From Beta vulgaris subsp. vulgaris (taxonomy: Eukaryota > Streptophyta > Magnoliopsida > Caryophyllales > Amaranthaceae), in NCBI RefSeq assembly GCF_026745355.1, contig NC_079203.1:39218492-39282491 (forward strand): a stretch of 64,000 bases of DNA, given 5' to 3'. A program made the position numbers and the translations under genes. Numbering within the stretch: the first letter of the stretch is position 1; every line of letters begins with the position of its first letter. This document shows, piece after piece, positions 1-10,767 of the stretch. The notes under the pieces are model-generated. The model saw nothing but the letters and a program-made list of their open reading frames with translations. It did not search any database and was not told where the DNA came from.

Positions 1-487
1 GTTTTGTGAGCTTAAGAAGCTTTAACCATTATCGCCCTCCTTCCACTTTAAAGAGTTTGGCCTGTAAAGATGAATTGGGAGATTATTGAAAAATACATTA
101 TGATTGATAAATTAGAGTAAGATAGAGTTCAACTTATCAGTAAATATATGCTTCAATTTAGATCATGTATTTGTATTTAGTATTTTCTTTTCAAAAGGTA
201 ATAGTAGTAGTATTTGAGACTTGTTGGGTCTTTAGGCGAGTGGCCTGTACGAGGGCAGCTCGAAGGAAATTCATCTTACAACACATTTCCGAAACGAAAA
301 AAAAGTTTACATTCTTGACGTATTTGCTATCACATATATACTTTACGAAGTGAATAAGTGATGCACAGATGAATCCATGCAAAATTGAATTGGAGATGCA
401 TCATTGACCTCCTAGTTGATTCACGGGCGGAGTTGCACCTGTTGGGGTTAGTTTTATTTTTATGGAAAATATGTTCAAAATTATTAG
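1..487. other. Intergenic, no gene seen
   Basis: AT-rich sequence with only short ORFs on both strands that lack recognisable motifs. I see no terminal repeat, RNA gene or promoter that I could defend. Confidence 0.5.
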
Positions 488-733
488 TAGATGTCCTTTA
501 TTAGTTTACCCATTTTGACTTTTCACATGTATCGATGTAAAACTTTGAGTAATAATTATGTATTTGTAAAAAATTCTAAAAATTTGATATTCGAAACTAC
601 ATATTGAGACGAATCAAAGATATCCCGCATGATTATATTTTTCCTTACATATGAAGCACAAATGATGGTCAAAGTAACAATGATGAATAGTGTATTAAGT
701 CAAACTGGATAAACTAATAAAGGACGGAGGGAG
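488..733. mobile_element. Stowaway-type MITE, left end decayed
   Basis: The right end reads as the inverse of CTCCCTCCGTCCTTTATTAG and is followed by TA. The left end keeps GTCCTTTATTAGTTTACCC but has lost the clean CTCCCTCC tip. This is the Tc1/mariner-derived Stowaway pattern, non-coding and about 245 bp. A related copy lies at 50823-51051. Confidence 0.7.
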
Positions 734-735
734 TA

Positions 736-1362
736 TCTAGTATGGGACTATGGGGTATTGGGGTGCACTAATCATTCACAAACGGTAAATCCGTAAATAA
801 AAGAGTATTATTAGATACAGTTTGATGTGGTGGTGATAAAGGCTGACAAGTGTGTTCCACACATGCTTTTGCATGTTGTGACAATGTGATACCAATACCA
901 GGTTATAATGGTACCAATGTGAGTGTTTGAGTCTTTTTTGGACTCAAACAGTTGGTTACCAAGGCTTTCTCCACTTGTGCTTGTGGAATGCTCCTAGTAT
1001 TGCTTAATTTTCATGGACTCTTTATTAACTCTAAACAAGCTATAAAAGGAAATGTCCAACTTTTTAGTCATATTAATGTCTTCAAGTTTTAATCACTTGA
1101 CATGATATCATAGCTAAAAGTCTAAATCACGTCGGGTGTTCAACTTTAACTTTTGTTTTCAACAAAAACTCCAATCATCTAAAAAAGAAAAAGAAAAGAT
1201 AGAAAAAACTGACCCAATACAAAGAAAGATTTTCTGATTGGCCTTTTGATTTTGCACAAAATTGTTTGGGATTTAAAAGGGTTAGAGGATTAGAAACGTA
1301 TGGTTGTAATAGATCTCAGGTGAAAAACCTGTACGAACACAGTCAAATAATTTCTTCTTACC
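736..1362. other. Intergenic, no gene seen
   Basis: Non-coding AT-rich spacer between two Stowaway-type elements. No coding potential or repeat structure recognised. Confidence 0.45.
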
Positions 1363-1364
1363 TA

Positions 1365-1622
1365 CTTCCTCCGTTTAGAAATAGTTGCACCATTTCTATT
1401 TTGTGCACTATTCATATCTTACACTTAGATTGTCTTTGGTGATTTATATTTTAGGAAAAACATAGTCATGTGGGATCTTGTTAGATTTGTCTCGATGTAA
1501 ATTTTTTAATATCAACTTTTTATAATTTTTACTTATTGATAATTAAAGATATTAATGGTTGAAATCATACATCGGCATGCGTGAAAAGTAGAAATGGTGC
1601 AACTATTTCTAAACGGAGGAAG
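1365..1622. mobile_element. Stowaway-type MITE with TA duplication
   Basis: The ends are near-perfect inverted repeats starting CTTCCTCCGTTTAGAAATAG on the left, with the reverse complement on the right; the match extends more than 30 bp. TA flanks both ends (1363-1364 and 1623-1624). It is 258 bp long with no ORF, which fits a non-autonomous mariner-related MITE. Confidence 0.85.
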
Positions 1623-1624
1623 TA

Positions 1625-2290
1625 TTAAAGAAAAATGTCTGAGTTTACTAAACACATTTAGAAATAACCACTAATCTAACAACAACCAAAAAAAAAAAAA
1701 TCAAAGCAAACAACTGGTCGAATTGACCAAGTAAAAACACCAATACCAACAAACAGTTGCAAAACACCCAACATTCTCTTAATTATCCACAATCATCAAG
1801 ACTCATTTGACAACACTTCCAAAAAATTAGGAAAAACCACATATTAAGTAATTATCTACATTTCTAATTCATTAATAAACAAATAACACAATCGATGATT
1901 TAGTAATACTTCTTAATCCTTACATTGCTAGAGTAGTGCCTTTTGGTGTTGAGCAATGCTGGGAGCGTCATTGTCCTAGTATTGTTACACCTTATGTACT
2001 TATGGACACTTTGTCCCTTTGATTAATGCACTTCTCTTTCTCCTCAAAAAAAAAAAGCCAATCTGCAAATTTCATATATCAATATAAAAGCATACTTCCT
2101 TTCAAATTGAAGGCATACTTACCTCTGATTGGATCCCATCGTCTCTAGCACTCTCGAATGATCTTCTTGAAGAAGAAAAATATAATTCTTTGTAAACCAA
2201 CTATGAACTTTTGACGATATATATGAAATGTGAATACTTTTCCTTTGAACATTCTCGTGAAGTAATATTTACGCTAATTGATTTGAGCCA
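1625..2290. other. Intergenic with a possible retroposon 3' tail
   Basis: The segment around 1920-2056 ends in a pyrimidine-rich stretch followed by a run of A, resembling the 3' end of a plant LINE or SINE. No coding sequence or target duplication could be fixed, so the retroposon reading is weak. Confidence 0.3.
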
Positions 2291-2296
2291 CAATTA

Positions 2297-2452
2297 AAGC
2301 ATACATGAAAAAGAAGAGAACCCAATGTAGCCAAGGACAACTTGCCGATAAACATACGACATATATATATGATTATGTTAATACTCCGCCATATATAATC
2401 CGGCAAGTCATCCTTGGCTGCATTGTGAGCTCTTACCTCTTTATGCATGCTC
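2297..2452 (-). ncRNA. MIR169: MIR169 precursor hairpin
   Basis: The minus strand at 2420-2400 carries CAGCCAAGGATGACTTGCC followed by GG, the mature sequence known for plant miR169 (b/c type). The opposite arm at 2346-2326 reads GGCAAGTTGTCCTTGGCTAC plus A, the expected star strand. The two pair with one C:A mismatch and two G:U wobbles and leave 2-nt 3' overhangs at both ends, as Dicer-like processing would. The stem continues outward for about 30 more bases, pairing segments around 2297-2325 and 2421-2452, and the loop is roughly 50 nt. From family knowledge, miR169 guides cleavage of NF-YA transcripts in nitrogen, drought and flowering responses. The target here is inferred, not seen. No second miR169 copy was found in the window. 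Confidence 0.94.
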
Positions 2453-2523
2453 TACATGGCTATTCATGCAAGTTACAATGAGACCTTTATGCTTCCACCA
2501 TTTTCATGACATAGTTGTCCAAG

Positions 2524-2531
2524 TATTTATA
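2524..2531 (-). promoter_or_regulatory. Candidate TATA box for MIR169
   Basis: The minus strand reads TATAAATA about 70 bp upstream of the base of the MIR169 stem. That would place transcription start near 2495, consistent with Pol II transcription of plant miRNA genes. It is a sequence match only. Confidence 0.45.
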
Positions 2532-2785
2532 AGACATAGGGTTATATTAATATATGTATTATATGACCTTATTTCCATGTGTCTAATGTACACTTGTGAA
2601 AGGTTCTCTTGGTAGGGCTAACACATATCTAATCACTAACAAATGACAGTCCACTTTTGACTTTTTATAGTCAAAATTTTGAATTATACCCATAACCTTT
2701 TGTACAATGAATTGAAATTACAAAGCTATTATATTATTCCTTTTAATAATTCAAAATATGTCAGCTGTAAGTATTATATATATAT

Positions 2786-2921
2786 TAAGCATTCTCTGTC
2801 TAGTGGTAAGATTTGTATCTCACAAATTCTTGATGTGGAATCAAACCTTATCAGGGACGACACTTTAAGGGTGCGTGGTGATTTCCCTTACTCTTATTCT
2901 TTCTCCACTCCAAAAAAAAAA
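2786..2921 (+). mobile_element. tRNA-derived SINE-like retroposon
   Basis: The 5' part has a Pol III A-box-like segment (TCTAGTGGTAAGA, near 2799-2811) and, about 35 bp on, a weak B-box-like segment (GGAATCAAACC). The body ends in a pyrimidine-rich stretch followed by ten A residues, typical of a plant SINE tail. Length is about 135 bp. I could not fix a target duplication, so the exact ends are approximate. Confidence 0.5.
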
Positions 2922-3523
2922 CCTAGCAGGTAAGTTGCGTCAAGACCTCTATGATATTATCGTTAGATATAGCTTTTCTCCTTATGAACCAAAAATAAAT
3001 TATATTTTCATGATTTTTATAAATTTACAATGTGATAAAGTTATGATTAAAGATGATTTTGAACCTATATAAAAAGTACCCATAAAAAGAAGCTTTTATA
3101 TGGATCAGGGACAAGTAACTTTTCTTTGTAGGTCCATGTATATAGCAAGCCTCTCATATATAGGCAAAAAAAGCAATTTGTAAATCAAATCTGCAATAAA
3201 CTGTATAGATCGATGATCATTAATTAACTAAAACAAATTAATTAATATTCCATTTTCATGAAGATTATGTAATATGTACCTTATGAATTAAGATCTGATT
3301 AGAAAGCACATTATTTCTAACCTTTTGCTGTCCAAGTTTGTCAATGATCTTATAGTCTTACACCAAATTAACCCTGAATGTCGAGTTCACATGTTAATAC
3401 ACGAACTCTCATCACTAGCTACTGATAACTAGACTCGTTGAGTACATATGCTAACCTAATCTTGTTGGATTATAATCTTCAATACGTAGTTGGAGAGATT
3501 GTATGTGGGTATATGTTAATTTT
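2922..3523. other. Intergenic, no gene seen
   Basis: AT-rich spacer without recognisable coding sequence or terminal repeats. Confidence 0.45.
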
Positions 3524-4043
3524 TAGACTATATGAAAATGGACCTGGGTAACCTAATAAGGAGGAGGAGAGTTTAACCCACTTACAAGCTAGGAGGTTCC
3601 ATCCTAAAACCAATTGGTGATAGGATGAGTAACTCCTAATCTTATAAAGTGGTTTATTCTCTTCTCTTTCTCCAATGTGCAACACTCATAAGTGGGGCTT
3701 TCAATAGGTTTCAACAATATATGTCCCACATGGAAGGAACAGAGTGTTGTTGTCTTTATATTAACTCATGTGATACTTATATTAGATTATATGAAAATGG
3801 ACCTGGGTAACCTAATAAGGAGGAGGAGAGTTTAACCCACTTACAAGCTAGGAGGTTTCATCCTAAAACCAATTGGTGATAGGAGGAGTAACTCCTAATC
3901 TTATAAAGTGGTTTATTCTCTTCTCTTTCTCCAATGTGCAACACTCATAAGTGGGGCTTTCAATAGGTTTCAACAGTATATGTCCCACATGGAAGGAACA
4001 GAGTGTTGTTGTCTTTATATTAACTCATGTGATACTTATATTA
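3524..4043. repeat. 259-bp tandem duplication
   Basis: Two adjacent copies with a period of 259 bp (3524-3782 and 3783-4041) differ at only a few positions, for example ggttcc/ggtttc and ggatgag/ggaggag. The unit contains no convincing ORF. The composition, with CACCAATTGG and GTCCCACATGG motifs, suggests a fragment of an older retroelement, but I cannot classify it. Confidence 0.85.
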
Positions 4044-4077
4044 AATTGGATAATGGTCTAACAACTACGTACTTGGA

Positions 4078-4925
4078 CCAAAGTTGAGTATTGAGCATGG
4101 ATGTGCTTGTATTTGGGTATATTAATATACTTTTATATTTCTAATCCAAGACTAGTACGACGCGTGGGTTGATTAAAAAGACTTAACATTTTAATAACAT
4201 TTAATTTTCTACCGTATTATTTTTTAATTAATTATTATTTCGATTTATGGGATGATATCTAATTGACAGTTTACTATAGCTGCCATCTGATTTTATCCTA
4301 ATATATACCTTTTATCCCAAGTTGAGTATTGGGTTTGGATGTGCTTGTATTTAGGTATATTAATATACTTGTATATTTCTAATCCAAGACTATCACAACT
4401 AGGGGTGTTCAAAAATATCCGATCCGAATCATCCGAACCGTCGATCCGATCCGAAATTTCGAATATCCGATCCGGTTTTAAGATTTCGGACCGGATGCCC
4501 GAAAAAATTCGGGTTTTCGGATCCGATATGGATCGGAATTTTTCAAAAATTTCAACTACCCGATCAGAAAACGCGGTGATTCGAAAATTTCGGATCGGAT
4601 TCAGATCGCAATTCCTCCGATCCGAAAATATCGGATCGGATTCAGATCGCAATTCCTCCGATCCGAAAATTTCGGATCAGATTCAGATCGCAATTCCTCC
4701 GATCCGAAAATTTCGGATATCCGAATTTTCGGGTCGGATCCGATCCGATATCCGACATTGAACAAATCACAACGCGTGGGTTAATTGAAAAGACTTAACA
4801 TTTTGATAACATTTAATTTTCTGCCGTATTTTTTTTTAATTAATTATTATTTTGATTTATGGAATAGTATTTAATTGATAGTTTACTATAACTGCCATCT
4901 GATTTTATCCCAATATATAACTTAT
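4078..4925. repeat. 238-bp tandem duplication, second copy interrupted
   Basis: The first unit (4078-4315) is repeated from 4316. The second unit is split at 4399/4766 by an inserted element flanked by ATCACAAC. Shared landmarks are AGTTGAGTATTG, ACGCGTGGGTT and TTTACTATA(G/A)CTGCCATCTG. The copies differ by scattered substitutions, so the duplication came before the insertion. Confidence 0.85.
4400..4765. mobile_element. Non-autonomous hAT-like element, 8-bp target duplication
   Basis: The element starts TAGGGGTGTTCA and ends GACATTGAACAA. It is flanked on both sides by ATCACAAC (4392-4399 and 4766-4773). The terminal inverted repeats are poor, but the 8-bp duplication fits hAT. The interior (about 4575-4715) is a roughly 40-bp tandem repeat built on GATCCGAAAATTTCGGAT, highly self-complementary, so both strands show open frames of Asp/Ser/Arg-rich low-complexity peptide that are not genes. 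Confidence 0.75.
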
Positions 4926-5247
4926 AGCATAAAGTTATTATTTGTGATCAGTTTTCTTCTGGCATTCCTACACAAGACCTATTCTCTCAAAAATACTCTC
5001 AACCATGTTCAAGGAGGATGGATAATCTTGCTATTCTTAGATTAGGAAATCTCGTGGATAAATTAGCAGTTAATCGTCCGTCGTCCTAAAGTAGTCTCCG
5101 CGAAGCTTTCGGGAATCGATCAGCATAATTGTGGAGTTAATATTATCCTAAGAACACAGAAATACTCGTCCTAGTCTAGTTAGTTTTTGTAATCTTTGTT
5201 TTGCTTGTAATTGCTATACATCTAACAAATCTTAAATCAACCTCTCG
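4926..5247. other. Intergenic, no gene seen
   Basis: About 320 bp between the split duplication and the TTCAG-rich element. It contains no recognised feature. Confidence 0.4.
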
Positions 5248-5533
5248 GTGCCTGTTCTCCCCAGCATATTTTCAGTTCAGTTCAGTTCAGTTTAGGGCCT
5301 GTTCTCCCCAGCTTATTTTCAGTTCAGTTCAGTTCAGTTCAGTTCAGCTCTAATAAGTTCAGTTCAGTTCAGTTCAGCTCCAATAAGTTCAGTTCAGTTC
5401 AGTTCAGCTCCAATAAGTTCAGTTCAGTTCAGTTCAGTTCAGTTCAGTTCAGATCAGTTCAGCTCTATTCTTTTATAACCATTTTGTTAAATATTATTAT
5501 TATTATGTTGGTATAATTTATTTTACTAATTAC

Positions 5534-5564
<31 letters not shown>

Positions 5565-5584
5565 TAAATATATATCATTACTAT

Positions 5585-5616
<32 letters not shown>

Positions 5617-6467
5617 GTTGTTGTTGTTTCTATATATTTTTTTTATTATAGCTTTACTAATTATTATTACTATTATTATTAGGAGGAACATGGTTTAGGT
5701 CAAAGCACAAATAAACCCACTTTTTTTAGCCCATAAACCAATCAAATCGCGTCAAGACGGTTTATGATGTAATTTTCGCGGTCCAACCCAATCATTATTT
5801 TTATTACTAAATATTTTTAAATTATTAAATCTAATTATTAAAATAGTAATATTAATTTACTTCTTAGATATTATTGTTATTATATATCATCGTCAAGTAT
5901 TAATATATTAATACATAATATAAAATAATTATTATTAATTATCATTACTATCATTAATTATTATTAATTAATTCATGATTATTAATATTATTTATTTATA
6001 ACTATCATTTAAAGATATTCAAAATACTACTACTATTATTATTCATTATTATTACTTATCATTATAATTATTATTTAATATTCATATTATTATTGTTTAA
6101 AATATTATTTATATATTTATTACATTCAATTTATTTCAATGTAATATAATTCAATTCAATTCAATTCAATTCAATTCAATTCAGTTCAGTTCAGTTCAGT
6201 TCAGTTCAGTTCAGTTCAGCTCTGATAAGTTCAGTTCAGTTCAGCTCCGATAAGTTCAGTTCAGTTCAGTTCAGGTTTGATAAGTTCAGTTCAGTTCAGT
6301 TTAGTTCAGTTCAGCTGTTTTATGCCGAAGAGAACAGGCCCTTAGTCCAGCTCAGTTCAGTTCAGTTCAGCTCCATTCTTTTATAACTATTTTGTTAAAT
6401 ATTATTATTATGTTGGTATAATTTATTTTACTGATTACTCTTATTATTATTATTATTATTATTATTA

Positions 6468-6505
<38 letters not shown>

Positions 6506-6525
6506 TATTTTTATATCATTACTAT

Positions 6526-6562
<37 letters not shown>

Positions 6563-7161
6563 CATATATTATTTTGTTTATTATAGCTTTACTCATTATT
6601 ATTAGGAGGAACATGGGTTAGGTCAAAACACAAATAAACCCACGTTTTTTAGCCCATAAACCAATCAAATCGCGTCAAAACGGTTTATGATGCAATTTTC
6701 GTGGTTCGATCCAATCATTATTTTTATTACTAAATATTATTATATTATTAAATCTAATTATTGAAATAGTAATATTAATTTACTTCTTAGATATTATTGT
6801 TATTATATAATCATCATCAAGTATTAATATATTAATACAAATAATATAAAATAATTATTATTAATTATCATTATTATCATTAATTATTATTAATTTATGA
6901 TTATTAATACTATTTATTTATAACTATCATTTAAAAATATCCAAAATACTATTATTATTTATTATTATTACTTATCATTATAATTATTATTTAATATTCA
7001 TATTATTATTGTTTAAATATTATTTATATATTTATTACATTCAATTATATTTATTACATTCAATTTAATTCAATTCAATTCAATTCAGTTCAGTTCAGCT
7101 CCAATCAGTTCAGTTCATTTGAGTTCAGTTCAGGTGTTTTATGCCGAAGAGAACAGGCTCT
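5248..7161. mobile_element. Outer Tourist-like (PIF/Harbinger) element with TTCAG interior
   Basis: The left tip reads GCCTGTTCTCCCCAGCATAT, and the right tip is the reverse complement of GAGCCTGTTCTCTTCGGCAT. The interior is TTCAG pentamer arrays plus ATT-rich microsatellite, with a conserved core (AGGAGGAACATGG, then AACCGTCTTGACGC-like sequence on the minus strand). A second complete copy of the same family interrupts it at 5295-6341. The outer target duplication is not clear, because the left flank has mutated. Confidence 0.7.
5295..6341. mobile_element. Inner Tourist-like element, TTA duplication
   Basis: It starts GGGCCTGTTCTCCCCAGCTT and ends in the reverse complement of GGGCCTGTTCTCTTCGGCAT. 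TTA flanks both sides (5292-5294 and 6342-6344), as in PIF/Harbinger Tourist MITEs. Both ends carry arrays of TTCAG or GTTCA units and the core is ATT-rich. No transposase is present. It is inserted in the left pentamer array of an element of the same family. Confidence 0.82.
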
Positions 7162-7164
7162 TAG

Positions 7165-7669
7165 TCTATATTAATCATTCACGCACATATATGAACTAAT
7201 CAAATTAGCCCGGTTAATTGATTAATTGACAACATGATGGTGTTAAAGAGGGGATGACATGTTACAAATAGAATGTAATGTCCCCCTTATCAATAACTTT
7301 TCTTATTTTGACCAATTTTCTCTCACAAAAAATATTTTAGACAAGAATAACAAGAAGAAATAGAGGAAGAATGACTAGATATCAAAATGATACATTGATT
7401 AAAATCAAAGAGGTGGAACTTCAAATAGTGAGGGCATTATTTAGGAGGAGTAAATACTATGGTTCAATGTTTAAGTGATTTTAAGACAAGTGAGACAAAT
7501 GTAAAGAGTTAGTAGTTATTGCATTGGTAATTGAGTTTACTGGTTAATGTTGTTTGAGCATAATTTAACCATTAATATCAATCTAAGTTAATTTTGAAAA
7601 TACGCATTGAAAAGAAAGTAAGATCTCATTAATCTGATGATTATAGTATATAAATATATATAATAAAGA
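7165..7669. other. Intergenic, no gene seen
   Basis: AT-rich spacer up to the A that precedes the Helitron at 7670. No coding region or repeat was recognised. Confidence 0.4.
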
Positions 7670-8724
7670 TCTCTATTATATAAGCTAAGGGGTGAGTTAC
7701 GGTGTCCTCCTGTAAGATTACTTTTCTACCATTCACTTATCAAACAATGATAAGTATGAAATATTTAATTTCTTATTAATCTATATTTATGTGTAATAAT
7801 TAATAAGAAAACTTAAGATTGACCAACTTATAAAATATTTCCTAAAAAATATGATTAAAAAGAGATATATTTGATTGAAATTAAACTAATCTAACTAAAG
7901 CCATTCCAAACAATTAAAAACTAAGAACTTACAAAGTTTCTTTCTAACTAAACTTCCAATTACAATCACAATTTCAAAGAACATACATTAAGGGCCTGTT
8001 CTCCTCAGCTTATTTTCAGTTCAGTTCAATTCAGTTCAATTCAGTTCAGATCAGTTCAGTTCAGATCAGTTCAGTTCAGATCAGATCAGTTCAGTTCAGC
8101 TCTTGACAATACTTTTACTCTCACATATCACTATTCATTTCAGTTCCGTTCAATTCAATTCAGTTCAGTTCAATTCAGTTCAGTTCAGTTTAGATCAGTT
8201 CAGATTAGTTCAGTTCAGTTCATTTCAGATCAGTTCAGTTCAGTCCAGCTGTTTTATGCCGAAGAGAACAGGCCCGAACATAAACATAGCAAAAAAAGGG
8301 GGACAATCTAATTTTTTTTTTATTTTTTTGCCTTTTATAATTGTCTTAAGTATCGATTAGGATAATTTATCATTTTATTCATTTAAAAGCTTATAGTAGT
8401 CGTTTGTGTTAGTTGAGATAATCCATCTCATTATTATTTAAAAATATGTTCCTAATCCAAATATATCAAAGAAATAAGCTTATACCATCCAATTTCTCAA
8501 TGTAATGTTACACAATGAATTACACATATACTAAAAATATTAGCATATATCATCCAATAATATCAACTTATAGTACATTGTGGTACAAGTTCATTGATCA
8601 CATTGAAAAAAGTTGTGAATGATCAAATTAAACTACAATAAAAAAGTATAAGTGTATTTAGCGCTTTTAATGTCAATATTAATGTTAATATGTCTTTGCA
8701 CGCATGGCGTGCATATGAGACTAG
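7670..8724 (+). mobile_element. Non-autonomous Helitron
   Basis: The 5' end is TCTCTATTATATAAG, preceded by A. The 3' end has a GC-rich hairpin (GCACGC ATG GCGTGC, 8698-8712), an 8-base spacer and the terminal CTAG at 8721-8724, followed by T. Insertion between A and T with no target duplication, a 5' TC and a 3' hairpin plus CTRR are the defining Helitron marks. No Rep/helicase is encoded. A Tourist-like element sits inside it. The same 5' and 3' motifs recur at 13639-14540. Confidence 0.85.
7992..8275. mobile_element. Short Tourist-like TTCAG element inside the Helitron
   Basis: It starts GGGCCTGTTCTCCTCAGCTT and ends with the reverse complement of GGGCCTGTTCTCTTCGGCAT. The interior is almost entirely TTCAG, TTCAA and AGATC-type units. 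It is the same family as 5295-6341 but lacks the ATT-rich core. The flanks read TAA and GAA, so one side of the duplication appears mutated. An 85-codon open frame here is only read-through of the pentamer array. Confidence 0.8.
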
Positions 8725-8944
8725 TCTTAATAGTGAACAAACGAAGTGTAATAAGTAAAAAAACAATCAAGATAATCTGTTGTATCAAGTAAAGTTTGGT
8801 CTAGTAATCTCAATTTTGTGCGATATTGGGATCAAACTTTTAAAAAGACACTTTATTGTAAATATTCTCTTTTACCCTTCTTCATAATTCAATTGAATAT
8901 TTGCCTGTTAAACCAGGCTAGAGTAACTTATGTGAGATTTATTA

Positions 8945-9136
8945 GGCTTTGTTTTTTGGACTAAATTAATGAAAATTCAGTTCAATTTCGACAAATTCAA
9001 CTCAATTCAAATTAGTTCAAAAAAATTCAGTTAAGTTCAATTTTAATTAACTTTCTCTCATAATTTTTATTCAGATAAATTAAATTAAATTTAGATAAAT
9101 TAAGTTCAATTTAATTTACTCTAAGAGAATAGAGCC
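8945..9136. mobile_element. Decayed Tourist-like element
   Basis: Ends resemble the TTCAG family: GGCTTTGTTTTTTGG on the left and the complement of GGCTCTATTCTCTTAG on the right. TTA lies next to the left end and TTTA next to the right end. The interior holds degenerate TTCAA and AATTCAG units. It looks like an old copy. Confidence 0.5.
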
Positions 9137-9140
9137 TTTA

Positions 9141-9652
9141 CAGGGCACTTTCGATTTTATAAGAAAAAGAAGATACTTTGCAGCACAACCGACAAGGTGA
9201 CTATTATACAAAGCGAAGGGCCAAGTAGGGGCGGGGAAAGATATTTGGGCAGGAAAAAGGGTATCCTGAATGCGTGTATCATATCCTGCTTTTATCCACA
9301 ATGGTCAGGCTTTTTAGCTCATTAGTTTTGGTTAAATAACGTGGCCCATAAAAGATTTGCTTGGTCCCATTCTCATTTAATGACAAAAAAGTGCACTAGA
9401 ACAAATCAATATATAGGTTATTGTATTACACTATTACTGGAAGATGGATTTTCTTTCACTGCCATCTTTCTGTGGCTCCCAACAATAGAGGCCCTACTGG
9501 CTACAGCTGCAAAGATGTGGATCTATTCCTTCATCATACTTCTTCCGTATTTTAATAAGTGAATAAAATAAATAAAAAGAAATATAACGAGTTTACAGAG
9601 AGAAGATTAGAACTATTTATATATAATCAATTAAATTTGAGTATTGGATAAA
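9141..9652. other. Intergenic, no gene seen
   Basis: Short open frames on both strands without motifs. The last eight bases before the next element (9653-9660, GTAAGAAG) are its target duplication. Confidence 0.4.
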
Positions 9653-9660
9653 GTAAGAAG

Positions 9661-10394
9661 TAGGGATGGGCATGGGTCCAGGACCCTACCTGGACCCTGT
9701 TGGACCCGACCCTAATTTAAGGGTCTGGGTCCAACTTTTTCAGACCCTAAGGGTCCGGGTCCGGATCTGGGTCCAAGTGAATTTTTTAGGGTCCGGGTCT
9801 TAAAATTTTGGACCCAGACCCTACCCAGACCCGACCCTTAGACCCTAAATTTATTTAATATATACATTTTTATATTTTTCTTAAAAAAATAAATTGATTT
9901 TCTAAAAGACTAGAACCTAAATTAAACACCAAAACACCCATTCTGAACTCTTATGTAAGTTATATTTGTTTTTTTTTTCAGTTTGTATGTTTTTGTTTGT
10001 TTCGTTTTTTTTCAGTTTATATGTTTGTGAATTGTGTTTGTTTCGTTTTTTTTCAGTTTATAAGTTTGTGTTTGTTTCGCTTTTTTCAATTTTTGTGTTT
10101 GTTTCGTTTTTTTCAATTTTCGTGTTTGTTTCGTTTTTTTCAATTTTTGTGTTTGTTTCATGCGAATTTCAGATGATTATTGATATTAATAATGCTGAAA
10201 ATTTGGCAAAATAAAGAATTTAGGCCTGGACCCTCCAGACCCTCTAGACCCTCCAGACCCTAAGGGTCTGGGTCTGGGTCCAATTTTTTCAAACCCTTAG
10301 GGTCCGGGTCCGGGTATGGGTCTACAAAAAAAATTAGGGTCCGGGTCTAGGGTCCACCTGGACCCGACCCAGACCCTACCCTTGCCCATCCCTA
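9661..10394. mobile_element. Non-autonomous hAT element, 8-bp duplication
   Basis: Terminal inverted repeats are TAGGGATGGGCA on the left and the complementary TGCCCATCCCTA on the right. GTAAGAAG is duplicated at 9653-9660 and 10395-10402. Each flank of the interior is an array of GGGTCC, GGGTCTGG and GACCC words in both orientations, which would fold back on themselves. The centre (about 9966-10160) repeats a GTTTGTTTCGTTTTTTTCA-like unit. No transposase. Confidence 0.88.
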
Positions 10395-10767
10395 GTAAGA
10401 AGATGAAAAAAATTAAGAGATGATAAAAATATACTTCAAATAAGTAATTTTTTACTACTTTGAGCTATGTGTCATTTGTTGTGACATTTATATATAAAAA
10501 AAATGTGTCACTTACTAAAAAACGAAGGAAGTATATATTAACCCCCACTCAAATTAAAGTAAATCTCTCCATCGCCTCTTTCTATAATTTTTGCCTATTA
10601 GAGCATAATTTATCATGTCATAAAGCATTTATTGTACAATCGAGGGTACAACACTAGAACAACACACATGGTGCATGTACGTCGTATGTGATGTGTGCGG
10701 GGGAGTATGTCGTACGCGCGCTTGATAAGCCATGTACGTGTAACTTAAAGCACCTTGAGTGTACTTA

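Noticed and set aside
8103..8360. 85-codon ORF with SSVQFNSVQF repeats
   Set aside because: Translation of the TTCAG pentamer array of the Tourist-like element.
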